Below are positions 13,801 through 22,625 of a stretch of DNA of 64,000 nt, piece by piece (the first letter of the stretch is position 1; every line of letters begins with the position of its first letter). The DNA comes from Galaxea fascicularis. Taxonomy: Eukaryota > Cnidaria > Anthozoa > Scleractinia > Euphylliidae. The translations under genes were made by a program, and so were the position numbers. The notes beneath the pieces are model-generated. The model saw nothing but the letters and a program-made list of their open reading frames with translations. It did not search any database and had not been told where the DNA came from. Location of the stretch: positions 1,786,203 through 1,850,202 of the forward strand of contig OX419343.1 of assembly GCA_948470475.1 (NCBI GenBank), given 5' to 3'.

Positions 13801-14153
13801 ACTTGTTACAGAGTTGTGTGTTCACTTTCCTCAGGTTCGCTTCATCAGCACTGTAATGATATCCTTGTGCGAGCTCAAGTTAGGACAATTCAGGTAGGAG
13901 TACACTTACTTTGAACCTCCTCGTTACTTAGACTGCTTTTGTCTGTTAGCATGTAATTAAGAGGTAATCTTTAGCCCTGAAGTCTTCAGATCAGTCATTA
14001 CTTCTTCATAATCTACATCACTCTTGGCCGGTTACTAAATGCCGTGTTTGTTTGCAGGAAGAAAAGGAACACGAAAAGAGAATGGAGGCACTCGCCAGAA
14101 TGCGAGAACTTCGGTGCCAAAGGACATCAAGCAGAGCTTCCTCCAGACCTTGA
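1859..14153 (+). CDS. LRRC46: LRRC46-like leucine-rich repeat protein, 3' seven exons (5' end outside window)
   Basis: Seven exons join in one open frame with GT-AG borders: 1859-1905, 2011-2120, 2836-2911, 10647-10736, 12122-12201, 13835-13893 and 14058-14153 (558 nt, 185 residues plus TGA). The first three encode LRRs (NEIRRIENLEVLPKLKFLTL, then LHFLDLSNNQISHLDAEEL, then LLLLHLNGNPCT). Exon 4 gives NYRKKLLLALPALQQLDGED, the LRR cap of LRRC46. Exon 5 is acidic, and exons 6-7 are a charged helical tail ending SSRASSRP. Order and spacing match vertebrate LRRC46, an axonemal/sperm-tail protein. No start codon or first LRR exon is visible in 1-1858, so the 5' end must lie upstream. AATAAA occurs at 14716. 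The third intron (2912-10646) holds a whole NLR gene on the other strand. Confidence 0.82.
2351..2429. repeat. (AATC)n/(AACC)n simple repeat
   Basis: About 20 tetranucleotide units of CAAT and CAAC type lie in intron 3 of the LRRC46-like gene. Open frames across it are low-complexity and not genes. Confidence 0.9.
3214..3517. mobile_element. hAT-type non-autonomous element
   Basis: The ends are inverted (cagggttcacaca and tgtatgaaccctg), with CAGGG termini as in hAT elements. The inside is rich in 'ccttgaaaagtc' words. The flanks (ttaaact / ttaactc) may be a decayed 8-bp target duplication. It lies in the LRRC46-like intron. Confidence 0.6.
5240..8620 (-). CDS. Four-pass connexin-like domain / NACHT / LRR protein (membrane NLR)
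   Basis: Intronless gene of 1126 residues, ATG at 8620 and TAG at 5242-5240, with an AATAAA directly abutting the stop. Hydrophobic segments near 17-36, 71-92, 127-152 and 202-225 give four membrane passes. The first loop has three cysteines (C48, C53, C57) followed by an F/P-rich stretch. The second has C160, C163 and C190. The third pass (RSYFVHLLLRLV...LQNFVFY) and the end of the fourth (E219, then CYLLVRG) resemble connexins. The NACHT domain has a Walker A GRPGIGKS (352-359), Walker B VVLIFDGLDE (421-430) and ILTTCRTN (473-480). The C-terminus carries at least ten 29-residue RI-type LRRs. Cnidarian NLRs are thought to act in innate sensing; a channel or membrane-anchor role here is inference. 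It lies inside an intron of the LRRC46-like gene on the opposite strand. Confidence 0.88.
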   Translation of the reverse strand: METLKEYLLSKYFSSFGYVVIILHIPALVIFAAFTGQLRTSERRLFSCNVSNCRDNCLREYDDQFNSPFPLYGFVLLSFLPLVVVSIAYSWCFVKSRVDEIEIAMKPDAENPRPRPRVTTRKVFRSYFVHLLLRLVLGILFIVLQNFVFYVAAYPTEFVCRLCDVSATVKSTGTSTHFSQTKADSSAVNCDNSVGSDFALWAKGIWIVNALFAVLVFGETCYLLVRGRSNTAFTFDSEFCLKHFFKKSRTPVTLRNSIFRLKRRFQEETEYLEPLIASFSDSKDKKALDDIFVDLVICTGRTNHTFDYSLQRHEIHDVYLRPQHGSIAIKNLEELFLPNEDTQDPQKILIVGRPGIGKSVLSKKLLRDWSNDKILCDKHIFLFQFRHFNSETPSENKISLKELLSRDNDMFQYILDNPEKVVLIFDGLDEFKHHETCLEDEEVVHGEGPTEKMTFAALYVKLVKGKLLPGARILTTCRTNVVHSVESLTFNRLVEIMGFTPEKVQEYVQKHCAHNTEMMSKIWVHISSNAELLSLCYIPVNCFIICSLLEKWIPLEDHNSARTLPKTLTEIFTGVLRLFIFKHHPAFKGRPLTKDYLVGKDGFPDSVEKALNQVRSLAKKGIESRQLVFGSKEVQGMENCGLLHRLPDVEAGPLKFESHFCFLHLTLQELLAAQEITKMPPTDLSNFISSNSSDPKWHLVIQFVAGLLHGKKHEAIDTFVSLLLDTMKEHFPSTEQTTQTLLMLNCLHEHNDEETVNKAASELERNNHEFNDIDLSACQVTSVDCTAITYFVKYLTKPTKMNLTENSIKDEGVSHLCDALKHVNCQITQLDLSFNSITDQGVSHLCDALKHVNCQITHLNLSYNIIRDQGVSHLCDALKHVNCQITQLNLSRNWITDQGVSHLCDALKHVNRQITQLNLSFNSITDQGVSHLCDALKHVNCKITHLNLSRTSVTDQGVSHLCDALKHVNCQITQLNLSRNWITDQGVSHLCDALKHVNCQITQLNLSFNSITDQGVSHLCDALKHVNCQITQLNLSYNIIRDQGVSHLCDALKHVNCQITQLNLSKNCITDKGVSHLCHALKHINRQITQLDLSDNRMTYHGKQALCEAQKFNNQCNVMLRPVQIS
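5330..6215 (-). repeat. Ten near-identical 87-bp LRR-coding tandem repeats
   Basis: The LRR part of the NLR is a DNA-level tandem array with an 87-bp period. The word acaggtgtgatacacc (or a one-base variant) recurs ten times between 5388 and about 6185. Each unit encodes DQGVSHLCDALKHVN plus an LxLSxNxI segment. Differences cluster just after LS (F, Y, R or K; then S, I, W or C). Confidence 0.9.
8900..9094. mobile_element. Foldback MITE, arms of about 65 bp
   Basis: The left arm (about 8900-8966) and right arm (about 9026-9094) are near-perfect inverted copies around the word cacccaattcagatca. The inner 60 bp continues the palindrome weakly. It lies just upstream of the NLR start, within the LRRC46-like intron. 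Confidence 0.8.
10340..10544. mobile_element. MITE with 31-bp terminal inverted repeats
   Basis: The ends are exact inverted repeats beginning aagcgaatgatacacggtt. The interior has several further copies of 'gttcaacatttgttg' in both directions. It sits 100 bp before exon 4 of the LRRC46-like gene. Confidence 0.85.
11032..11110 (+). mobile_element. tRNA-derived SINE fragment
   Basis: The stretch 'cagttggtagagcaccggac' is a typical A-box arm, followed by a degenerate B-box (ggtcgcgggctc). The acceptor stem does not close, so this is a SINE head and not a tRNA gene. Confidence 0.6.
11735..12046. mobile_element. MITE with about 85-bp inverted repeats and TA flanks
   Basis: Long terminal inverted repeats start gtctccttcgcagccgttat and are bordered by TA on both sides, as in Tc1/mariner-type MITEs. 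It lies between exons 4 and 5 of the LRRC46-like gene. Confidence 0.85.
12611..12794. mobile_element. MITE with about 50-bp inverted repeats
   Basis: The ends (tatagcctcccacgc and gcgtgggagactata) are inverted copies with a few mismatches over about 50 bp. It lies in an LRRC46-like intron. Confidence 0.75.
12997..13216. repeat. Two-copy tandem repeat, 109-bp unit
   Basis: The word gggcgaccaaatcttccgg recurs 109 bp apart with nearly the same 90 bp after it. It is non-coding and intronic. Confidence 0.85.
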
Positions 14154-14274
14154 TGAGCTCAATAACAAAAATTCCGGATTTCCCAACATGTTTTGTTCAG
14201 TGACCCACTTACCGCGGAGTATATTGGCTGAAGACCAGTGCGTTGAAAAGAATCAAGTTTACGTCTCAAAAAGT

Positions 14275-14452
14275 TAAGATGGACTTCCATGCACTGTGGC
14301 GATTTACGTGCGTGAACTTTAACTGGCTTTACGTGCGTAAATCAAATAGAGACGATGTGTATGAAAGTTGAGCGAGGTTCAACTTTTACGTTTTCACATA
14401 CACGGCTGTTTACGCACTTAAAAATTCGCCGCAGTGGAAATCCACCTTTAGT
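14275..14452. mobile_element. MITE directly after the LRRC46-like coding end
   Basis: Imperfect inverted ends (left ggacttccatgcactgtggc, right gccgcagtggaaatcc) with 'tttacgtgcgt' words inside. It would form part of the 3' UTR of the LRRC46-like transcript, given AATAAA at 14716. Confidence 0.6.
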
Positions 14453-14721
14453 CAAGTAATGATGGGCTCAACCCAAGCAATCAAACAAAACAACAGAAAA
14501 AACACATTAAACAAAAAGAAATCTTGGAAGTTTTAAGCGGTCTTTACGATCTTTTTTAAATTATCTTGTAGTATCTTCGGCTTTGTTTTGAACAATTTTA
14601 ATGTTGGTTGAATATTTTAGATTTTCTTTTACGGAGTTTGTTCTATGGGGTCCTCCTTCTAAACTTTTTTTTGGGGGGGCATTCTTTCTGTATTTCTTTA
14701 TTTTTAATGCCTTGAAATAAA

Positions 14722-16342
14722 CTGATTTATGCATGTATGTAAAAACAATGATACAAAACTCAACACCAAAATTAAATTGGTTTCTTGTGGAGAGATCACT
14801 CTTTTAAGTGCACAAAATATATGGCTATACGAAAAGCGACCAAATTTATCCTGTAGCATCTTTGAGTTCATTTGGTTTTCCAAAAAGGTTTCCAAGGTGG
14901 CTTTGAATTTCCCTACCTTTCGAATTCACAATAAATTCCCGTTTTGTCCTTATTACCCATCATGCACTGAAGAACACGAACTGGTCTCTGTTTCAGTTAC
15001 ATCCTGTTTTGTTTTTTTCAAGTTGTTTGGTGCAAAATAATCGAGAAAATGAATGAAAATAAGCTCACCGCATTTATGAAAGTAGCAATCAAGTGTGAAA
15101 TGTAGTGTTTTTGCCAGAGTTGAGCTGTTGAGTGAAGTGATGTGTTGTCACTAACCGTGATTCCTTGAGGATGATGTGAGTGCAATGATAAAGCGAGGAA
15201 TCCAGTTGTCATTCTTAACAGTTTAAAAAGATCTCCCACGATTCTACAGTTTCCATACTACAATCAGATCTCTTTGGCAACACATTCACACTCCTTTCTC
15301 ATTACAGAGGGTCCCCTATACTTTTTTCGTGAAACGTGATTGGAACTATTTTTTTCTCGTGAAACGTGATTTAGGTTTATTTGTTCATTCGTGATATTTG
15401 ATTTTATCGTGAACGTGAACGAAGTTTGGGAACTATCCGTGACGCGTGAACAGTCTCAATATTTTTACGTGAATGCCGAAAGTGGTATAGGGGACCCTCA
15501 TTACGCCTCATACACCTCTAACTACTTGCTAACATGTCCAATCTTGTCACGCTCTATGATTGGCAGTGACGTGGGTAGGATTTTGCTAGGACAACGATTC
15601 ATACAAGACCTTGTTGTAGGTTTCAGTAATATGCAAACCACAATCAACAACTGTTGAAGTTTACACTATTTAAAAAGCCCAGCGGTTAAAAGTTGTGTCA
15701 TTGCATAAAATGTTGTATTTATTTACAAATAAATCAGAAAGATACAAACCACACTGATACACCTGTACTAATAATATTGTTATACCAAAGAAAATTATGT
15801 CTACGGAAAAGACATTAAAATTTATTTTGAGCTGTGGTTTTATAAGACAGTGTCTGTCATTTCTAACATGATAATTACACAATTGTAACAACTGAAAAAT
15901 TATTAATTAATGCACAGCAATTTTTTTGTAATATTCAAATAATCAACACTACTCTTTCCACCACAATCACTGCTCCTATCCCATACTAGGACAGAGTGAT
16001 GCTCACTTTCAAGGCTACTTTTTGCTGCATGCCAGCTTACTGCTAAGGGTTCTTGATGCCCTGTTAATTGTTTACAGAAAATGAAGAATACAAAACATAT
16101 ATTTCATCATCATTTCACATAAGATTTGCCTACGTCTTTGGAGTCTTTCAGAAATTGTTCATTTTCTGTCTCATAATTTTAACAGATTTCTCTAACCTTT
16201 GGCATGCCGTTGGGTTTGGAGGTCAGATGAATATGAAAAAGTCTCTTTGCATACAAAGACCACCAAATAACATCCAAAGATCTGGATCAATTATAAAAAT
16301 TCTGCCCTCCTAGAAATTACTAATAAAGCTTTGACAAATGCC
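14722..16342. other. Intergenic region between two convergent genes
   Basis: The LRRC46-like gene (+) and WIP (-) converge here. It holds the MITE at 15306-15500 and, for the minus strand, candidate WIP polyadenylation signals (AATAAA complement at 15718-15723). No coding exon was recognised. Confidence 0.5.
15306..15500. mobile_element. MITE with 'cgtgaaacgtgat' internal repeats
   Basis: Ends are gagggtcccctatac and its inverse, both next to ATTAC. Inside are several copies of cgtga(a)acgtga words. A related element occurs near 62590-62765. It lies between the LRRC46-like and WIP 3' ends. Confidence 0.75.
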
Positions 16343-19300
16343 CTATCTCCTGGGAGGGGGCGGTGGGGGAGGAGGAGCTCCTCTTGACGGGGGAGGAGGA
16401 GGTGGTGTGTTTCTCACTCCACTTGGATTCCCAGAAGACTTTGCACCACCTGAAAATAAAGATGTCATTCAGGTGAATCTTAAAAAACTAATTTAACTTT
16501 CTTAATTATTTTAATTTTTAGTCAACACCCTGAAAAACCAAGAAAGAAAAAGGACCAGTGAAAGACTAAGGGTCTCAACTGAAACCTAAAACCTTCACTG
16601 CACACTGTAATTATCACTGATGAAAATCAAAAATGGGGACCTTAAGATTTCAGTATGATTGCACCATCAAGTATTTGTATCACCTCCTTGGAACCCTCAG
16701 TCTTCCTTGTTCACCAGCAGATATTGAGATTGTAGAAACAATTATTGAAATCACAAGTGATTACCTTACTCACCAGATCTGAAATGTTGTACTCGTACTC
16801 AAATCAAAAGGTCCCTGATACGCAGTTAGCTCAACTGAGGAGACCTTTTGCAACAGTCACATCAACTTTGCACAAACACATTCCATTTTAGAGAATTTTA
16901 CAAAGAGTACAAAGACCATATCAAACTTAGAAAGACAATTTTCAGGCTTAAAACTCAAAAAGCAAAACACCTAAGACTGTTCTAAATTAGAAGGATTTAT
17001 TTGGGAATTACCCGTACAACCCTTTCCAAGTCATGCCAGTGGTTTTTCCAACTGCTATAAAATCTCCTCCTTCCTTACTGTAAGAAAATTTTTTTCGTTA
17101 TGGGCACTTTAATTGGTCCATGTCAGTCTAGTGCCTTGAGGTTATTTGCAAATGTTACAGTTGAAATGATATCCTCTGATCAAACCACTGTCATTGCACT
17201 GCTAAACATTATAACCAAAGTATGTTGCAGCATCTTTTGATTTTTACAAGTCAAAATGAATTAGTTGACTACTCACCACTTTTTCTGGGGTTTTTACTTG
17301 GATAAGTTTTTGCCGTATCTACAAAGGGCTCAGGTGGCGGAAGATCAGTGCTAAATTGAAATCTTGATTCAAAATCATCTGTAAGTAACCAGAAGAAATA
17401 CACTTTGTTGGTGAAAGCTCAATAAAATGGTTCTGCATCACAACATATAATGTTATCACGTACTGTTCTACTGTTATTGCAACACTGGATCTATCTATTC
17501 ATTTACACGATTGTTTTTCACTTTTTACAGCTACAGAATGCTGAGTAGTCAATTATCACTGTCTATTTTGTTCACAACAGTCTTGATAACAGAGAGCTTA
17601 ACACAGTGACAGCAATGAAAATGTCACTTCAAATTTAACATCTTGTTCTTTTATTATTCCAAATTGTTTAACTTGGAAAATACTGGCAAATTCTCCAGGG
17701 ACTAAACTACTGTAAATGGCAACAAAGTAAGGAAAAAGAAAGACATTTGCTGCCATGCAGAGAATGGCAAAGAAATGTACCAAAATGTAAAATGCATAAG
17801 CAGACTGATTGGTTTTGCTCATTAAACCCATTGTTTTGCAATGTTCTCATTGCTGTTGCTGCCCTAATAGCAATTGTTGGGTGAGCAACAATTGGGAAAA
17901 ACTAGCAAATGGTTGTGGGCCCTTAAATGTGTATACACCTCCTTATCAACTGTTAACGTCCTTCCAAAACATTGTCAAAGGATCCCCAAAAGTACATTTT
18001 GATGGAAAGGGTGTGGAATTATAACATTGTTACAAAGATGCTGTTCACAGCTCAGTTGGTAGCCTTACCTTAAAAAGTTCAGATCAAATTTTGAAGATTT
18101 TAATTGAGCTTACAAAGTAGAAAAAGCTGAAGAGTTATCAACTTATGGCAATGATATATATATACGCCGCGGGCTGTACTCGAGACAGAGGTCACAGTTT
18201 TTCCCAATACAGACCGACCAAGGCCGGTGAATAACATTTTTATTTACTGCTAAATTCTATTTTTAGAAGGTAGGGGAAACTATTAAGAAAAACTGGAAAA
18301 GTCATGTTTTTATTTTACACATTGTCTCATCAATGTGTCAACAAATGTACAATATAATAAATTGGTCAGGAATATTTTTACACTGTGTGAAGTTTCACTT
18401 TCAAAAGTCAACAAAAAACAATAGGCCATATTCGTATTCTTGATATTGAACTGGATCTAGCATGAAGTGGAGGCTCTTGCGGGGGAATCTTTTCATATGT
18501 AAATGTATTCCCCCGCAAGAGCCTCCACTTCATGCTAGATCCAGTTCAATACCGAGAATACGAATATGGCCTATTAAGACAAATTGAAACTTCGCTCTTT
18601 CAATTCGCAACTTCACTCTGTGCTTAGCATAGTTGGTTACCATGACCATGGTCAGGAGATAGGAAAATACTGCCTGCTTCCGGAACCAATCAGATTGCAG
18701 GATTCTCAGGATACCGCCCGCTCACGATCAAAGAAATAAATAAAAAACATTATTTACCTCCTGAGTTCATCACAGCCTCTGGTGGAGGTGGTGGGAGTGA
18801 GTTTCTAGTAGGTCCATTCATCATTGTATTAGAAGATCTGTTACTTGACGATGGCGGTGGTGGAGGTGGCAGCCCTGTTCTCTTTTCTGTGCCTCCCCTG
18901 GCTGGGGGTGGAGGTGGTGGGCCCAGCCCCCCTGAAGGTGGTGGAGGAGGTAAAGGAGCTGATCCTCGGCTGGGTGGAGGTCCACCACTTGTTCTCTTAT
19001 TCATGGGAGGGGGTGGTGGGGGTGCTTGAGATGGTGGTCTTGAAGATGGTGGTGGAGGGGCTCTACTGGGGGGTGGAGGTGGTGGACCTCCTCTTGAGGG
19101 GGGAGGGGGTGGGGGTCCTCCTCTTGAGGGAGGCAGCTGTGGAGGTGGTTGCATGCTTGGGTTCGATCTTGAAGGAGGTGGCGGAGCAGGTGCTCTTGTA
19201 GCTGCAGACAATGAGGATGGTGGTGGTGGTGGAGGTGCATTTCCTCTTCCTGGTGGTGGAGGTGGGGGACCTTGTCTCATTGTAGATGGGGGCCGTGGTG

Positions 19301-22300
19301 CACCACCAGGTGGGGGAGCTGGTAATGGTCTTGATCCTTGTCCTGATGGGGGTGGTGGTAATGGCCGTGAGTTATCAGACGCTGATGGCTTGTTTACCAT
19401 TGGATGTGGTGGTGGAGGAGCAAAACTGGGGGCTTTGCCCGGTGGGGTGGGGAGAGGCCTTGAATTACTGCTGGGAGGAGGTGCAAGTGGTGAACCAGAG
19501 TTATTGGGTGAAGGTGGTTTAAATCCTGGAGGTTTCATTGCTGGTCCTTTGGCACCTAAATAAAAATCAAGTAAACAGAGTTGTCCAATGGGAGAAATGC
19601 ATATCTCTGCAATAAACACAAGTTAGTCAGGGTAGGTGAGGAGAGAAATGCTTTCAAAACTAAAGGACAGAAGACCAGAAACAGAAGAGAAAAGCAACAA
19701 GGTAATAAAGCCAGAAATGATGCCACAGAAATCGAGATGATTGTATTATAATTGAAGGGCTGAGAGCACGACCGACCTTTGTCAAATTTTAGGTCGTTTT
19801 TTGATTCTGCTTGGACTTGTCCGAATTCTTGCATATGAACTGTAATTTGATTGTAAAACATTGTCCAATACAAACTCAGCCAAACTAAAAAAGTACTGGA
19901 CAATGTTTTACAATCAAATTACAGTTTATATGCAGCAATTCGGACGAATCCGAGCAAAATCGAAAAACGACCTAGAATTCGACATACAGGTTGGTTATGC
20001 TCTCCGCCCTTCAATTTTTGAAACAACATTACCTTTACCAACTAGTAAACTCTTTCACAAACCTTGTGGCTAACCAACAGTAAAATTCCCTGACTTTTCC
20101 CCAACATTTGGGTAGAATTTTGAATTTCCCTGCCTTGATGCACAATTCCCTGATCTTTTCTCCGAACTTGAAAAAATCTAGTTTCCCATTCTTTTTCCTA
20201 ACTGTGGCACCTCGACAGAGTGGTAGTCAAAAGAACAAACCACATGATATAGAAAACGATTAGGGCAAGTGCAGTACAGATAAATATTTAGAAATTTTGA
20301 CAGACTTTACTGGGTTTGCTGTATGTCTGGTGTTTGCTGACGTCACCAGGCCAATTCAGTCAAGGTTGCCACACACTGGGATAGAAAAAAGTTCTGACTT
20401 TTCATTGAGACATAAAAAAAAAAGTATGGAAAAACATCTGTGCTAAGGCAGATGATTTAAAGCTGGTTAAATGTTGAAAGTTCAAGGCAAGCATAACCAT
20501 CAGCATCTATCTGTAAACATAGGTACCCACATTATACCTATACCTATGACTACATTATCCCTGTTTACATGTGTGATGCAACATTGAACTCATAAGCAAA
20601 AGCACAAGAAAATGGAACTATTTTCTTGAGCTTGTGTTTCTGTTTGTGTCCTTGCATACCTGTAACCAGACAGCTACGTCACTATGTAGTAGCACAAACA
20701 CAAAGACAAACTCGTCATCCTAAATTTTGTTTTCAAAATAGGGAACATACCAACAGCATTCAACAAGCATGCATTTGTCACATCATGCATACAGTGTAGG
20801 TTAACTGCATGTACAACTTAACTGCCTTGTGCTGACGCTTACACTTGTTCATATATAAATATGAGCAAAGGAAGCGCAAGGGAACCTTGACAAGGATTCC
20901 TTAACGCTTTCATTGATGTTATCTTGTACCTCCTGTTCCAGGTTTGCCTCTTTCTCCAGCTGATTTTAGTTTTGGCATTCCCCCAGCAAATAAACCACCA
21001 AGTCCCATGGGTGATGCACCCATACCACCACCACTCCCGCCACTGCTGCCACCACCGCCACCACCGCTTGGACTTGGTTTAACTAGGAAGAAAGAGTGTC
21101 AGTAATGTCAGTGAAAAGAAGGATACACACCAGGGCCCAGTTGTTCGAAAGGCGATTAACATAATCCAGGATTAGCGTAAACTTTGGTTGCAGTTTTTAA
21201 CTATTGGATGAAAGTTGTTTTCGCTGTTTTTTGTTTTTCAGGATTGACTTTCCCTAATCTAAGATTTTGCAGAATATCGGCATTGAACAATGTTTGGGGA
21301 CAGAGAAATAAGCTCCTTGATTAATTTTTAATCCTGGATTAGCGTTAATCAGCTTTCGAACAACTGGGCCCAGTTGTTTGTAAATACACCTTTGCCTGCT
21401 CTTGGCCCTTGGTATTTGGTGAGCGATTTTAACTATTTTTGCTTTACAGATTCAAAACCTTTTCAACAGCTTTGAACTCAAGGACACATTACAGCCCTTG
21501 CTGAAAATCATAGATCACAACACACTGTTACATTAACATTACTGTCCATGATGCTATGGATAACAGGCTGTGTAATATGAAGCAGCAATTGCTTAATATG
21601 TTGTTACAAACATCAAGCCAGCTGCAGCCAATTGAAAAATTGTTGAGGCACTCCTGATGAAAAACAGCTTTTCTCTTTATCGCTGCTGGTAAGAAACCTG
21701 TGAGATATCACGCACACCCCTTTCCTTCTTAAAGTTGTTCATCCAAGTTCCGAGCATGGTGTTGCACTGATGGCAACTTTGATAAGGAGGGGGGGCGGGG
21801 GATGGAAAGCACAAGATTATAGAGACATCACTACACCCCTAAATTAATGGTTGTAGCAAGCAAATAAAGCAATATTTCAACCACAGTTTGTGCTTGCTGA
21901 TGAACACCTTATTTACACACAATTCCGATATAAGTGTTCATTTGCCTGATTGACTGACTTTTATTTATTTCAACTTTATAATTCAAGAATTTAATGTCAC
22001 TTCATTTTAAGCATGCTATTTCACCTCAAATAAATGTCTAAATTGTGTTATTTTTAAATAATTTTAGGCCTTGGCAGCATGAATTCAGTCAGTGGAAAAG
22101 CGTGTGCAGGTTACTGTTTGATGGCTGTTTTGACAGTTAATTGGATTACCTGAAAATCAGTGGGTGGGGATTTAATAACGCAGTCTTTCAGGCAGGTGTT
22201 CCTTTCAAAGTTTTTGAACATTTAACATGTTTATGTGAGCAGGTACATGTAAAACACAGTAAATGCCAATGAATGTCATTTTAAATTGATTGATTGATTG

Positions 22301-22625
22301 ATTGATTGATTGGTGTATTGATTGATTGATTGATTGATTGCACTGTGGAAAATGGTCATGTCTATTACAGCCAATGCATGTCCAAATAAGATCACTTAAA
22401 CCTTGAAAGTCGGCAATGGAATACAACAGTGTACATACCTCCTCCTACAGAGGGAGCACTGCGATCATTTGTCTCCGTTTTCTTAAGCCTGGCACCTTTA
22501 TGGATCTGACTCAACAGAGCTCCCCTGTCAGTTGGCTTCCCAGAGGACTTAGATGGCGGTGGACCAGAATGCCTGGGTGCAGGGGGAGGGGGTGGTCCTG
22601 GAGGGGGAGGGGGAGGGGGAGGCAT
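16343..22625 (-). CDS. WIPF: WIP: WAS/WASL-interacting protein, complete copy
   Basis: Five coding exons, read right to left: 22439-22625, 20930-21082, 18758-19555, 17277-17378, 16343-16449; 1347 nt, 448 residues. All borders are GT-AG and all phases agree. Residues 1-30 are proline-rich. A WH2 actin-binding motif follows (RGALLSQIHKGARLKKT, then NDRSAP, about 34-58). Exon 2 is glycine-rich with GLGGLFAGGMPKLKS, as in verprolins. Exon 3 is a long polyproline region with SH3/profilin-type sites. Exon 4 has the WASP-binding segment (FESRFQFSTDLPPPEPFV, then AKTYPSK, about 382-410). The end is PPPPPPPRR. WIP binds actin and stabilises WASP/N-WASP. A 5' UTR acceptor is likely at 22674. Exons 1-3 lie inside the 13.6-kb duplication; exons 4-5 do not. 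Confidence 0.9.
18421..18575. mobile_element. Hairpin MITE, arms of about 75 bp (copy in unit 1)
   Basis: An almost perfect palindrome with ends ataggccatattcgtattc and its inverse, with a loop of only about 20 bp. It lies in WIP intron 3. The second copy is at 32065-32219. Confidence 0.9.
19751..20015. mobile_element. MITE with about 115-bp inverted arms (unit 1)
   Basis: Ends attgaagggc / gcccttcaat. The arms contain the word tggacaatgttttacaatca inverted around a short loop. It lies in WIP intron 2. The duplicate is at 33395-33659. Confidence 0.9.
21132..21372. mobile_element. MITE with gggcccagttgttcgaaag ends (unit 1)
   Basis: Inverted ends gggcccagttgttcgaaag with 'aatccaggattagcg' arms. 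Three relatives are in the window: 34776-35016 (its duplicate), 53555-53755 and 59824-60062. It lies in WIP intron 1. Confidence 0.9.
22286..22340. repeat. (TGAT)n microsatellite; duplicate at 35930-35984
   Basis: About 13 TGAT units with one interruption (tggtgtat). It has the same length in both duplication units, which supports a very recent copy because microsatellites change fast. Confidence 0.95.

Noticed and set aside
18845..19563. Gly/Val-rich plus-strand open frames opposite the polyproline exon
   Set aside because: They are the antisense of CCN-rich proline codons; composition is fully explained by the WIP exon.
22286..22340. Regulatory TGAT array
   Set aside because: A plain microsatellite in an intron; nothing else supports a regulatory role.
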